A stretch of 64,000 nt of DNA from Psychroserpens burtonensis DSM 12212 (GTDB lineage: Bacteria; Bacteroidota; Bacteroidia; Flavobacteriales; Flavobacteriaceae): assembly GCF_000425305.1 (NCBI RefSeq), contig NZ_AUDE01000017.1, positions 1-64,000 on the forward strand, read 5' to 3'. The translations under genes were made by a program, and so were the position numbers. Positions within the stretch are counted from its first letter, which is position 1, and each line of letters starts with the position of its first letter. The notes beneath the pieces are model-generated. The model worked only from the letters and a program-made list of their open reading frames with translations. It searched no databases and had not been told where the DNA came from. Shown in pieces: positions 1-9,249 of the stretch.

Positions 1-2162
1 AATTGCGCAAAACCATCTGCCAATAAATCATCACAGACCTCCAATGGCGTTGGTGATGCCCCTAATTGTGGTGTTGGATTAACCTCTAGTATTAATTCTA
101 CAATCGTTGCGCAGTTAGTCGCTATCGTTGAGCTTTCTACACGCACATAAATCGTTTGTTGGTCTTCTACAATATTATTGTATGGACTCGCTAATGGGTT
201 CACATTGTTATTTGCATCTGCCATAGTCTCATGGTAACTTACCGTTAAACTGGGATCGCCTCCTGTAATTTCATTATCCATACTCCCTAAATCAAATACC
301 CCAAAACCATCACTGTCTGGATCACAATCTTCTAATGGTGGTGGCGGGTTGGCTACTACTGGTTCTGTTCCTGAGATCTCCCAAGTACAGGCGATATCAT
401 TAAAAGTTGTTGATTCCCAACATTCAAGGCCAGTTGGCTCTAATGGTTGTGTTCCTGTCACATCCCAAATACACGTTGTGTTATTAAAAGTGGTGGTTTC
501 ATAACACTCTAATGTTGGTTGACTTGGTTGTGTTCCTGTGATATCCCAACTGCAGATTGTTGTATTAAAACTAGTTGTTTCCCAACATTCAAGCCCTGTC
601 GGTTGGGCTGGCTGAGTACCTGTAACTTCCCATAAACAGGTTGCAGTATTAAATGTTGCTGTTTCCCAACATTCTAGTCCTGAAGGTTGAGTTGGCTGAG
701 TACCTGTAACTTCCCATAAACAGGTTGCAGTATTAAATGTTGCTGTTTCCCAACATTCTATTGTTGGTTGACTTGGTTGTATTCCTGTGATATCCCAACT
801 GCAGGTTGTTGCATTAAAACTTGTTATCTCCCAACACTCAAGTCCTGAAGGTTGAGTTGGCTGAGTACCTGTAACTTCCCATAAACAGGTTGCAGTATTA
901 AATGTTGCTGTTTCCCAACATTCTATTGTTGGTTGACTTGGTTGTGTTCCTGTGATATCCCAACTGCAGGTTGCAGTATTAAATGTTGCTGTTTCCCAAC
1001 ATTCTATTGTTGGTTGACTTGGTTGTGTTCCTGTGATATCCCAACTGCAGGTTGTTGTATTAAAACTTGTTATCTCCCAACACTCAAGTCCTGAAGGTTG
1101 AGTTGGCTGAGTACCTGTGATTTCCCAATCGCACGTGACATCATTAATCGTTGCTATTTCCCAACATTCTATAGCAGGTTGAGTTGGTGCTTGAGTAATA
1201 ATAATTTCAAAAACATTTGAAAACGTATTACAATCGTTATTATTCAAATTAGAAGCAAATTCTGCTACTTTAGCTCTGTAATAAATTGTTGTTGTAACAC
1301 CCGAAACAGCTAAATTCTCGTTTGTTTCACCTGGGAGATCCGACCAAGAAACAGTATCAAAACTTTCTTGCCATTGATAGAAGTGACTGCTAAATACTAC
1401 GTTATCTGGCGTCGCTGTTAATATTGTATCGTATGGTGTAGAACTACTGCATAACGCAACAGAATCAAAAGAGTCCGTATTTAGTACTTCAATAAAATCA
1501 CCGCAACTTTTGAAAGTAATATCATCTATGGCTAAATCATTACCGCATCCTCCGGCTCCATTATTAATCATTTTTAATATGACAGATGTTTGACTTGTAA
1601 TCGTTTGAAATACTAATGCGAATTGTTGCCAATTAGGGGTAAATGTGCTACCTATATTTCCAGTATCTCCGGAGGCTAATAAATTAGTATCTGTATTATC
1701 CCAAATTTCAAATTTCACATTCACCGGTATTGCTCCAGCTCCACAAAACCCTGCAGCTGGTGTTAGATTTAATATCCAAGATGAGAATTCGTAAGACGTA
1801 TTTTCACATAAACCATTGATAGTTGTTCTATAAAACTCTCCTGCTGCCGCTGCTGAATTAACAACAAGCATTCTGCCATTGGTATCATCTGGTGTATGGT
1901 CCTGAACGCTAAACCAATCAAAGTAATTCGTATTACTACTTACAGTGTATCTTCCATCAAGTGGTTCTCCACCATTAGCGTATGTATATGTAGTCGTTCC
2001 TGCTGGTAAAGGTGAATCTGAAAGACCAGTACCAAAATTTTCAACAAAAATTTGATCACCAGAATTTCCTTGACAAAATTCTAATTGAGCATAAATATTT
2101 TCCGAAGAGAAAAAAATGCTGAAAATTATAATAACTTTAAGATAAATTAAGTGTTTATTCAC
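1..2162 (-). CDS. Large secreted repeat protein, partial (5' part only)
   Basis: An open minus-strand frame of 720 codons runs from a GTG at 2160-2162 off the left edge. A stop lies two codons upstream of the GTG and no ATG precedes the signal peptide, so GTG is the only sensible start. The N-terminus is a hydrophobic signal peptide ending NIYA before QLEFC. It is followed by a roughly 190-residue beta-rich N-terminal module with paired cysteines (residues about 30-220), of the kind seen in flavobacterial type IX cargo, and an Ig/PKD-like stretch. Then come ten tandem Cys/Trp repeats and a DSDGFGVFDL-type linker with modules resembling those in the two adhesins at 11-24 kb. The C-terminus is outside the window, so a type B sorting domain is expected but not seen. 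Role inferred: cell-surface adhesin or gliding-associated protein. Confidence 0.8.
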   Translation of the reverse strand, partial: MNKHLIYLKVIIIFSIFFSSENIYAQLEFCQGNSGDQIFVENFGTGLSDSPLPAGTTTYTYANGGEPLDGRYTVSSNTNYFDWFSVQDHTPDDTNGRMLVVNSAAAAGEFYRTTINGLCENTSYEFSSWILNLTPAAGFCGAGAIPVNVKFEIWDNTDTNLLASGDTGNIGSTFTPNWQQFALVFQTITSQTSVILKMINNGAGGCGNDLAIDDITFKSCGDFIEVLNTDSFDSVALCSSSTPYDTILTATPDNVVFSSHFYQWQESFDTVSWSDLPGETNENLAVSGVTTTIYYRAKVAEFASNLNNNDCNTFSNVFEIIITQAPTQPAIECWEIATINDVTCDWEITGTQPTQPSGLECWEITSFNTTTCSWDITGTQPSQPTIECWETATFNTATCSWDITGTQPSQPTIECWETATFNTATCLWEVTGTQPTQPSGLECWEITSFNATTCSWDITGIQPSQPTIECWETATFNTATCLWEVTGTQPTQPSGLECWETATFNTATCLWEVTGTQPAQPTGLECWETTSFNTTICSWDITGTQPSQPTLECYETTTFNNTTCIWDVTGTQPLEPTGLECWESTTFNDIACTWEISGTEPVVANPPPPLEDCDPDSDGFGVFDLGSMDNEITGGDPSLTVSYHETMADANNNVNPLASPYNNIVEDQQTIYVRVESSTIATNCATIVELILEVNPTPQLGASPTPLEVCDDLLADGFAQ
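366..1190 (-). repeat. Ten tandem 27/28-residue Cys/Trp repeats
   Basis: Exactly 825 bp encode ten in-frame units of 27 or 28 residues (27,28,27,27,28,27,28,28,27,28). The unit pattern is QPxQPxxECWExxTFNxxTCxWxxTGT: two cysteines and two tryptophans per unit. The 27-residue units carry TIE or TLE and most 28-residue units SGLE or TGLE before the CWE, so two sub-types are interspersed. Several units are nearly identical at the DNA level, which points to recent expansion or gene conversion. Function is not known to me; the regular Cys pair suggests one disulphide per unit in an extended stalk. Confidence 0.9.
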
Positions 2163-2239
2163 GTTTTATAACTATTGTAAAATGCTTAAATTAAGTATAT
2201 TTATTGTAAATATTTTTAATAAACACTCTTGTATAGTTC

Positions 2240-4591
2240 ATGTATAGTTTTTTCCAATTAATAAAGCGACATAAAAAGAAATCTGTAGTGTTTGCTCTAC
2301 TATTAATTGTGTATTACTTCTGCTTACCAAGTGATTTATTTAAGGATCCTACAGCAACCGTAATTACGAGTCAAAAGAATGAACTTTTGGGAGCACAAAT
2401 TGCATCTGACGGACAATGGCGTTTCCCTCACAATGATAGTCTTCCCGATAAATTTAAAATCTGTATAGTACAATTTGAAGACGCGTATTTCTATGAACAC
2501 CCTGGTTTTAATCCCATCTCCATTTTTAAAGCACTTAAAGATAATGTGAGTTCTGGAGAAGTAAAACGTGGCGGAAGCACCATAACTCAGCAAGTCATTA
2601 GACTATCTCGAAAAGGACAAGCTAGAACCTATCTAGAAAAAGCAAAAGAAATCATTTTAGCAACGCGATTAGAATTTAGAGATTCTAAAGAAGATATTCT
2701 AGCTTATTATAGCAGTAACGCTCCATTTGGAGGCAATGTTGTTGGCCTAGATGCTGCATCTTGGCGTTATTTTAATAGAGATGCGCACCAACTCTCTTGG
2801 GCAGAAAGCGCAACATTAGCCGTTTTACCAAACGCACCAAGTTTAATTTATCCAGGCAAGAATCAAAAACGTCTTTTACAAAAACGTAATCGATTACTAA
2901 AAAAGCTCCTTGAAAATGAGATCATAGATTCATTAACGTACAATTTATCAATCGCTGAAAGTTTGCCTGAAAAACCATATGCATTACCAGAAATCGCTCC
3001 TCATTTACTTCAAAAAGTAGCGACCACTAATCGTGGAGAACGGACGCAAACAACTATTGACAGTAAACTCCAAGAACGTGCCAATTACATTGTAAAAAAC
3101 CAATACAACGTCTTCAAACAAAATGAAATCTATAATGCATCAGTTTTAGTTTTAGACGTTCACACTAGAAAAGTTCTCGCATACGTGGGAAATACACCAA
3201 CAGATAGAGCACATCAAAAAGATGTGGATATTATTGATAAGCCACGAAGTACTGGCAGTATTTTAAAACCCTTCTTGTATGCTGCTATGCTTGATGCTGG
3301 AGATTTATTACCCAACACGCTAGTGACTGATATCCCGAGTCAGTTCGGGAGTTATAATCCTGAGAATTTCAATAAAGAATATGATGGTGTTGTGCCTGCA
3401 AGTAGAGCTTTATCTCGCTCTTTAAATGTACCTGCGGTACGTATGCTTCAGAGTTTTGGACTAGATCGCTTTCATCAATATCTAAAACAACTACAACTCA
3501 AAGATTTAAAATATAATGCCAATCATTATGGGTTATCACTGATACTTGGGGGAGCAGAGAGTAACCTCTGGGATTTATGTAAAAGTTATGCATCATTATC
3601 TTCAACCTTAAATCATTTTTCTGAAACGTCTAGCGCGTATTATAGCAATGAGTTTGTCGAACCTACTTTTTTTGCTTCGGAAACGATAAACTTTGGAGAA
3701 AAGTCTACAGAAAAAACACTTTTTGATGCTGCATCCATCTACCTCACATATGAAAGTATGAAAAAAGTGAATCGCCCCCAAGGTGACGAAAGCTGGGAGT
3801 TTTTTGACGACTCTAAACAAATTGCTTGGAAAACAGGAACTAGTTTTGGATTTAGAGATGCTTGGGCCATTGGCACAACAAAAGATTATGTGGTTGGTGT
3901 TTGGGTTGGAAATGCAGATGGTGAAGGTCGTCCAGGATTAGTTGGAGTACAAACTGCAGCTCCAATTCTATTTGATGTATTTGATATTTTGCCTAATAGC
4001 GATTGGTTCGCTAAACCTTATGATGAAATGCGAGAGGTTACGATTTGTTCTAAAAGCGGTCATCGTGCATCAACAAATTGTGATATTACCGAACAAAATT
4101 ATGTCCAAAATAGCGGATTGAAAACGGAGCCATGTCCATACCATATTTTAACTCATGTTGATGCAACAGAAACATATCAAGTTAATTCCTCGTGTGAAAA
4201 TTTAAGCAATATCAAACATAAATCTTGGTTTGTATTACCGCCTTTAAAAGCACATTATTATAAGACTAAAAACCCATTTTATAAACCGCTTCCTAAACTG
4301 CGTTTAGATTGTATGGGAGAAAATCAGGTGACCATGGATTTTATTTATCCCAAGAAAAACAATGCGCTTTTTCTTCCTAAGGATTTCGATGGTAAAACCA
4401 ATGAGCTCATTCTAAAAATTACCCATTCTAAACCAGAATCTAGTGTGTATTGGTATGTAGACAAAACCTATGTAGGCACTACCAAAGACATTCACGAATT
4501 AGCTATTTTACCGAAGAAAGGAAAACACACAATAACCGTTGTAGACGATTTTGGTAATGAAGTGAAACGGTTGATTTCAATTTCAGAATAA
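2240..4591 (+). CDS. pbpC: Penicillin-binding protein 1C
   Basis: A bifunctional peptidoglycan synthase of 783 residues, close to the usual length of PBP1C. One N-terminal membrane anchor (about residues 14-30) is followed by a GT51 glycosyltransferase domain with the catalytic EDAYFYEHPGF motif (Glu80) and GGSTITQQ (111-118). The transpeptidase domain has SILK (Ser340 nucleophile, Lys343), SLN (394-396) and KTGT (531-534). The C-terminal 80 residues form the beta-sandwich typical of PBP1C. All catalytic motifs are present. In other bacteria pbpC is often paired with an alpha-2-macroglobulin gene; none is seen here, since the upstream neighbour is the divergent repeat-protein gene. Confidence 0.95.
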   Translation: MYSFFQLIKRHKKKSVVFALLLIVYYFCLPSDLFKDPTATVITSQKNELLGAQIASDGQWRFPHNDSLPDKFKICIVQFEDAYFYEHPGFNPISIFKALKDNVSSGEVKRGGSTITQQVIRLSRKGQARTYLEKAKEIILATRLEFRDSKEDILAYYSSNAPFGGNVVGLDAASWRYFNRDAHQLSWAESATLAVLPNAPSLIYPGKNQKRLLQKRNRLLKKLLENEIIDSLTYNLSIAESLPEKPYALPEIAPHLLQKVATTNRGERTQTTIDSKLQERANYIVKNQYNVFKQNEIYNASVLVLDVHTRKVLAYVGNTPTDRAHQKDVDIIDKPRSTGSILKPFLYAAMLDAGDLLPNTLVTDIPSQFGSYNPENFNKEYDGVVPASRALSRSLNVPAVRMLQSFGLDRFHQYLKQLQLKDLKYNANHYGLSLILGGAESNLWDLCKSYASLSSTLNHFSETSSAYYSNEFVEPTFFASETINFGEKSTEKTLFDAASIYLTYESMKKVNRPQGDESWEFFDDSKQIAWKTGTSFGFRDAWAIGTTKDYVVGVWVGNADGEGRPGLVGVQTAAPILFDVFDILPNSDWFAKPYDEMREVTICSKSGHRASTNCDITEQNYVQNSGLKTEPCPYHILTHVDATETYQVNSSCENLSNIKHKSWFVLPPLKAHYYKTKNPFYKPLPKLRLDCMGENQVTMDFIYPKKNNALFLPKDFDGKTNELILKITHSKPESSVYWYVDKTYVGTTKDIHELAILPKKGKHTITVVDDFGNEVKRLISISE

Positions 4592-4608
4592 AATATCGTT
4601 TAAATTAT

Positions 4609-4616
4609 TACCTTTG
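4609..4616 (+). promoter_or_regulatory. Bacteroidota -7 box TACCTTTG
   Basis: TACCTTTG matches the Bacteroidota -7 consensus TAnnTTTG and lies 26 bp before the ATG of the next membrane-protein gene, within the short gap after pbpC. No clear -33 TTTG is found, so the small gene probably has its own promoter but this is a one-box prediction. Confidence 0.5.
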
Positions 4617-4642
4617 CGTTCATAATTTTAAAACCACCAACG

Positions 4643-5080
4643 ATGTACAATGTTGTTAAAATGATTCACTCTTATTGGGCTTATCTCGTATTTATTATGC
4701 TAGTTATAGCCACAATTAATGCATTGATAAAGTTTTTTAGAAAAAAAGAATTTCATGCCGTAGATTTTAGAATTTCTCTATTTACATTAATTGTATCACA
4801 TATTCAATTACTTATAGGAATCGTGCTTTTCTTTGCGTCCAATTATCTATCAACCATTAACGATATGGGAATGGGTGAGGTTATGAAAAATAAAGCTTTA
4901 CGCTCAAACATTATTGAGCATCCAATTGCTATGATTCTTGCTGTTGTATTAATCACAATGGGTTACTCTAAGCATAAGAAAAAATTAACGTCTAACTCAA
5001 AATTCAAAATGTTAGCTATTTTTTATACACTAGCATTGATATTAGTCTTGGCTAAAATTCCATGGAATGTTTGGTTCTAA
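4643..5080 (+). CDS. Small four-helix membrane protein, cytochrome b-like
   Basis: 145 residues with four predicted membrane helices (about 10-30, 46-67, 90-108, 122-142). Histidines sit at helix boundaries: IHSYW near the N-terminus, SHIQLLIG at the second helix and EHPIAM at the third. This matches a widespread Bacteroidota family often labelled cytochrome B, and the His positions would allow haem ligation, but no firm motif proves it. It follows pbpC by 51 bp with its own likely promoter and ends at a strong terminator. Function unknown. Confidence 0.75.
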   Translation: MYNVVKMIHSYWAYLVFIMLVIATINALIKFFRKKEFHAVDFRISLFTLIVSHIQLLIGIVLFFASNYLSTINDMGMGEVMKNKALRSNIIEHPIAMILAVVLITMGYSKHKKKLTSNSKFKMLAIFYTLALILVLAKIPWNVWF

Positions 5081-5096
5081 GACTTGTTAACATAAG

Positions 5097-5127
5097 AAAA
5101 TGCGCTATTAAATTAATAGCGCATTTT
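5097..5127. terminator. Bidirectional terminator hairpin
   Basis: A perfect 14-bp inverted repeat with a 3-nt loop (AAAATGCGCTATTA, then its complement) has A- and T-rich ends. It lies between the convergent membrane-protein gene and the EEP gene, so it can serve both strands. Confidence 0.85.
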
Positions 5128-5146
5128 CTTGTTCTTAAACTTATGA

Positions 5147-6214
5147 TTACTCCTTAACTTCTTTAATTAAGTAAACATAGACAGGGAAGTGATCACTAAA
5201 ACCTCCAGTAAAGCCACTAGAGAAACTTCTAAATGGGTAGCCTTTATAACGACCTCTTTTATTTGTCAAATATTGTTTATTATAAATACCTGCTTTGTAA
5301 AATCTAAATGACGTATAATCATCTTTTTTTATCAACTCTTTAGTGAACATGATTTGATCAAACAAACTCCAAGCATCTCTATAGGCTGTTGTCCCATAAC
5401 CGCTCTTTTTAAACATATCCTCGTAAGGATTATATATATCCTTCAAATCAACATCTTCTTTATCACTTTTTGCATTTAAAACATCCTTTACACTTTCATT
5501 AGTTGGATCATCATTTAAATCTCCCATAATAAAAATCTTTGCATAAGGATCTTTAACCTGTAAAGAATCTTTGATGTGTTTACTTACTTTTGCAGCAGCA
5601 ACACGTTTTGGTCTACTCCTTGCTTCGCCTCCACTTCTCGACGGCCAATGGTTAACTATGACATGAATAAGATCACCATCCAACTCACCAGTTACTAATA
5701 ATTGATCTCTTGTTTGTGTGCGCTTTCTTGTTTTATCGTCATAAATTTTAACCTCATAAGACCCGTGACTTATTGGTTTAAAAAGGTCTTTTTGATACAA
5801 TAAAGCAACATCAATTCCTCTGGCATCTGGAGAATCATAATGAATAATCCCATAATCTTTAGCCAATAAAAGAGGATCGTTAACAAGATCCACTAATACT
5901 TGCCTGTTTTCTACTTCACAGACACCAATAATAGCAGGTGTGTTACCTGTTACATCTGCACCAATATCTGCAATAACACGCGCCATATTCTTTACTTTTT
6001 TAACATAAATCGCCTCTCTATCTGCCTTGATTTCCATTATTGGACTTTTCTCATCAAACTTAGTGGTGTCATTAATAGTATCAAATAAATTTTCTAAATT
6101 ATAGAAGGCTACCGTGTGAATTTTGAATCGTTTTTCTTGTTTCTCACCCTGGGAAAAACCAGTAAATGTGATTAGAAAACAAATTAATATTAATGAAAAA
6201 TATTTTAGTCTCAT
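5147..6214 (-). CDS. Secreted endonuclease/exonuclease/phosphatase family protein
   Basis: 355 residues with a signal peptide (1-21, ending GFSQ). The EEP (DNase I-like) fold motifs are all visible: FYNLENLFD (37-45), CEVEN with the metal-binding Glu100, GIDVALLY (133-140), NHWPSR with catalytic His189 (188-193), GDLNDDP (231-237) and a C-terminal SDHFPVY. The family cleaves phosphodiesters in nucleic acids or small phosphoesters; the substrate cannot be read from sequence. The signal peptide places it in the periplasm or outside. It is divergent from a TonB receptor plus DUF5689 lipoprotein, a frequent grouping that suggests uptake of nucleic-acid-derived or phosphoester nutrients (inference). 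A paralogue without a signal peptide lies at 24669-25634. Confidence 0.9.
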   Translation of the reverse strand: MRLKYFSLILICFLITFTGFSQGEKQEKRFKIHTVAFYNLENLFDTINDTTKFDEKSPIMEIKADREAIYVKKVKNMARVIADIGADVTGNTPAIIGVCEVENRQVLVDLVNDPLLLAKDYGIIHYDSPDARGIDVALLYQKDLFKPISHGSYEVKIYDDKTRKRTQTRDQLLVTGELDGDLIHVIVNHWPSRSGGEARSRPKRVAAAKVSKHIKDSLQVKDPYAKIFIMGDLNDDPTNESVKDVLNAKSDKEDVDLKDIYNPYEDMFKKSGYGTTAYRDAWSLFDQIMFTKELIKKDDYTSFRFYKAGIYNKQYLTNKRGRYKGYPFRSFSSGFTGGFSDHFPVYVYLIKEVKE

Positions 6215-6258
6215 AGTAAGGTATTATATTATCGTTTTGATGCGAGCAAAACTTGAGC

Positions 6259-6294
6259 CAAAAGTATGTATTTATTATAAAAAATGTAAATTTG
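6259..6294. promoter_or_regulatory. Divergent promoter pair, EEP gene and TonB receptor gene
   Basis: On the minus strand TACTTTTG (6259-6266) faces the EEP gene. On the plus strand TAAATTTG (6287-6294) faces the TonB receptor gene. Both fit TAnnTTTG. They are only 20 bp apart, so the two transcription units may be co-regulated. No matching -33 boxes were found. Confidence 0.5.
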
Positions 6295-6351
6295 TACGCT
6301 TTAAATAACTATTATTTAATGCGCAACCAAATTATTAACTAAAGATTAGGC

Positions 6352-9201
6352 ATGAAAAAAAGTTTTTTAATTTTATTATTTGGGGTGTTCTCCGTGCTCA
6401 CATCATTTGCACAGGATACTATCATAAAAGGTAGCGTGCTTGATGGGACTACTGGTGAACCAATTCCTGATGTTACTGTTACCATTGAAGAAACTGCCCA
6501 GGTTGTGCGAACAGATGCCAATGGTGAGTTTCAATTCCCTGGTATTATCCCTTTGGGAGAACAGGTTTTAAAAATTGAGAAAATAGATTACGAAACCAAG
6601 CGTTATCCTATCGTTGTCAACGAAGGTAAAACTGTAGACATTAGTGGTATGACACTAGACTATGATTCAAGTGACAAAAAAGATTTATTCATTATTTCAA
6701 TTTCTGATGATAATTTAAATAGCGAAGATGACGGTCTTACAGATAACATCTCTGGCCTACTGCAAGCCTCTAGAGACGTGTTCTTAAATGCAGCTGCTTT
6801 TGATTTTAGCGCAACATTTTTTAGACCTAGAGGTTTAGATAATGCGAACGGTAAGATTCTTATCAATGGTATTGAAATGAACAAACAATTTAGTGGTCGA
6901 CCACAATGGGGAAATTGGGGTGGACTAAATGATATTCAACGAAACCAAGAATTTACTATGGGTATGTCTGCAAACGACTACACCTTCGGTGATTTGGCAG
7001 GATCAAATAACATTATAATGAGAGCCTCTAAATACAGAAAAGGAGGAAGAATTTCTTTCGCATCTGCTAATAGAAGTTATACAGGACGCGTTATGGCAAG
7101 TTATAATTCCGGAATACTTGAAGGTGGCTGGTCTTATTCTATTTTAGCATCTCGTCGTTATGGAGATGAAGGCTTTGTAGATGGTACATTATATGACTCT
7201 AATTCTTTCTTTGCAGCTGTTGAAAAAAAGATTAACGAAAAACACAGTATTAACTTTACCAGCATTTATGCTCAAAATAGAAGAGGACGTTCTACAGCAA
7301 TCACTCAAGAAGTATTTAATTTAAAGGGGAATACATACAATCCACTTTGGGGAGAACAAGATGGTGAAATTAGAAACTCTAGAGTTAGAGAAATTAATGA
7401 ACCAATTTTAATGTTAAACCACTTTTGGGACATCTCATCAAAAATTAAACTTAATACCAATGTCGCCTATCAATTTGGTACAATTGGAAACACTAGAGTA
7501 GATAATGGTGGAACACGACTAGTCGATTTTAATGGGCAAAACTCATACATTGGTGGTGCAAGGAATCCAGATCCAGCATATTATCAAAATCTACCTAGCT
7601 ATCACTTACGTTTTCCCAACTTAAGTCCTTACAACTATCAACAAGCTTATTTGGCAGAACAAGATTTTAGAAATGATGGTCAATTTGATTGGAACGCCTT
7701 GTATCTTGGAAATGACATTGCAAGAAATCAAGGTGGAAACTCTATTTATGCTATTCAAGAAGATAGAAATGATGATTCTCAATTTAGTATTAATACCATA
7801 TTAGACACTGACCTATCCGATCGTATTAGATTAAACGCAAACCTAAGCTACCGAAATCTTAAAAGTGAAAACTTTGCAGAGCTAAAAGATCTTTTAGGCG
7901 GTACCGGATTTTTAGACGTTGATTTCTTTGCTGAGGAAACCGTAGGAGGAACCCCTGTGTCATTAGAAGATTTAGCGCAAAGTGATACAAACAACCCAAA
8001 TAGAATTGTACAAGAAGGCGATCGTTATAAATATAATTATGACATAAATGCAGATGTCATTAGCGCATTTGCTCAAGCGCAGTTTAAATATAATAAAGTA
8101 GATTTCTATATTGGTGCTAATTTTTCACAAACATCGTATCAAAGAAATGGACTTTACGAAAATGGAAACTTCCTAAACAATTCATTTGGAAAAGGTGAAA
8201 AACTTGATTTTTCAAATTATGGTGTTAAAGCAGGAGCAACTTACAAGGTAACAGGACGTCATTTAATAGACGTGAATACAAGTTATTTTACGAAAGCGCC
8301 AACAATACGAAACTCATATAGCAACGCGAGACAAAATAACAACACTGTTACTGGTCTTGAAAGCGAAAGTGCACAAGCCATAGATCTAAGTTACATTTAT
8401 AGAAGCCCAATTGTAAAAGCAAGACTAACCGCTTTCTATTCTGGATTTGAAAACGGTACAGATGTAGGTTTTTATTTTACTGAAGATTTAGCAGGATTAG
8501 GAATTGATAATGGTGACGCCTTTGTACAAGAAGTCACCACTAATATTGGAAGACGTAATATTGGAGCAGAATTAGGAATTGAAGCTCAAATAACACCTAC
8601 TATTAAATTAAAAGGAGCTGCTTCTTTTGGTCAATACACCTTTTCAAACAATCCAAACTTATATTTAACTAGTGATAACTTTGATGGAGAAGTTCGTTTT
8701 GGAGATGGAACAACTAATTTAAAAGACTTACATGTTGCTGGAGGTCCAGAGCGCGCATACCAAATAGGATTTGAATATCGTGATCCAGATTATTGGTGGG
8801 TTGGAGCAACTTCAAACTTTTTCTCAAATGCTTATGTAGATGCGAGTGGCTTAAGACGATCTGCTAATTTTACAACAGATTATGACGGTCAACCCATCGT
8901 AGGTTATGATGATGATATCGCAAGAGGCTTATTAAAGCAGGAGCAATTTGATGATTATATGTTAGTAAATATTATAGGTGGTAAATCGTGGAGAATTGAC
9001 GGGTACTATTTAGGATTTTTCGCAACCATAAATAATGTATTTAATGAATCTTTTAGAACAGGAGGATTTGAGCAATCAAGGTTAGGAACTTATGATCGTG
9101 TTTTAGAAGATACTTCTCGACCTAATGGAGAAGTTTTTGGTTCTCGTTATTTCTTCGGAAATGGGACAACTTACTACTTAAACGTATATGTTAGATTTTA
9201 A
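6352..9201 (+). CDS. TonB-dependent receptor with carboxypeptidase-regulatory domain
   Basis: 949 residues. A signal peptide (about 1-20, ending TSFAQ) is followed by a carboxypeptidase regulatory-like domain (about 24-108, with GSVLDGTTGEPIPDV), a plug domain (about 115-235, containing RPRGLDN and ILINGIEMN) and a long beta-barrel ending in an aromatic residue (YVRF), as expected for an outer-membrane barrel. It imports large or scarce substrates through the outer membrane using TonB energy. The next gene, 48 bp downstream, encodes a surface lipoprotein that may act as its capture partner, in the manner of SusC/SusD pairs although it is not a SusD homologue. The divergent EEP gene suggests a nucleic-acid or phosphoester-derived substrate (inference). 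Confidence 0.9.
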   Translation: MKKSFLILLFGVFSVLTSFAQDTIIKGSVLDGTTGEPIPDVTVTIEETAQVVRTDANGEFQFPGIIPLGEQVLKIEKIDYETKRYPIVVNEGKTVDISGMTLDYDSSDKKDLFIISISDDNLNSEDDGLTDNISGLLQASRDVFLNAAAFDFSATFFRPRGLDNANGKILINGIEMNKQFSGRPQWGNWGGLNDIQRNQEFTMGMSANDYTFGDLAGSNNIIMRASKYRKGGRISFASANRSYTGRVMASYNSGILEGGWSYSILASRRYGDEGFVDGTLYDSNSFFAAVEKKINEKHSINFTSIYAQNRRGRSTAITQEVFNLKGNTYNPLWGEQDGEIRNSRVREINEPILMLNHFWDISSKIKLNTNVAYQFGTIGNTRVDNGGTRLVDFNGQNSYIGGARNPDPAYYQNLPSYHLRFPNLSPYNYQQAYLAEQDFRNDGQFDWNALYLGNDIARNQGGNSIYAIQEDRNDDSQFSINTILDTDLSDRIRLNANLSYRNLKSENFAELKDLLGGTGFLDVDFFAEETVGGTPVSLEDLAQSDTNNPNRIVQEGDRYKYNYDINADVISAFAQAQFKYNKVDFYIGANFSQTSYQRNGLYENGNFLNNSFGKGEKLDFSNYGVKAGATYKVTGRHLIDVNTSYFTKAPTIRNSYSNARQNNNTVTGLESESAQAIDLSYIYRSPIVKARLTAFYSGFENGTDVGFYFTEDLAGLGIDNGDAFVQEVTTNIGRRNIGAELGIEAQITPTIKLKGAASFGQYTFSNNPNLYLTSDNFDGEVRFGDGTTNLKDLHVAGGPERAYQIGFEYRDPDYWWVGATSNFFSNAYVDASGLRRSANFTTDYDGQPIVGYDDDIARGLLKQEQFDDYMLVNIIGGKSWRIDGYYLGFFATINNVFNESFRTGGFEQSRLGTYDRVLEDTSRPNGEVFGSRYFFGNGTTYYLNVYVRF

Positions 9202-9249
9202 AAAAGAAAAAACAACGTCCTTATCACTAAGGAAAAGAAAAGAAATAAG

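Noticed and set aside
366-1190. Regular repeats that could look like a CRISPR array
   Set aside because: Units are in-frame protein repeats of 81 or 84 bp without unique spacers, inside a continuous reading frame.
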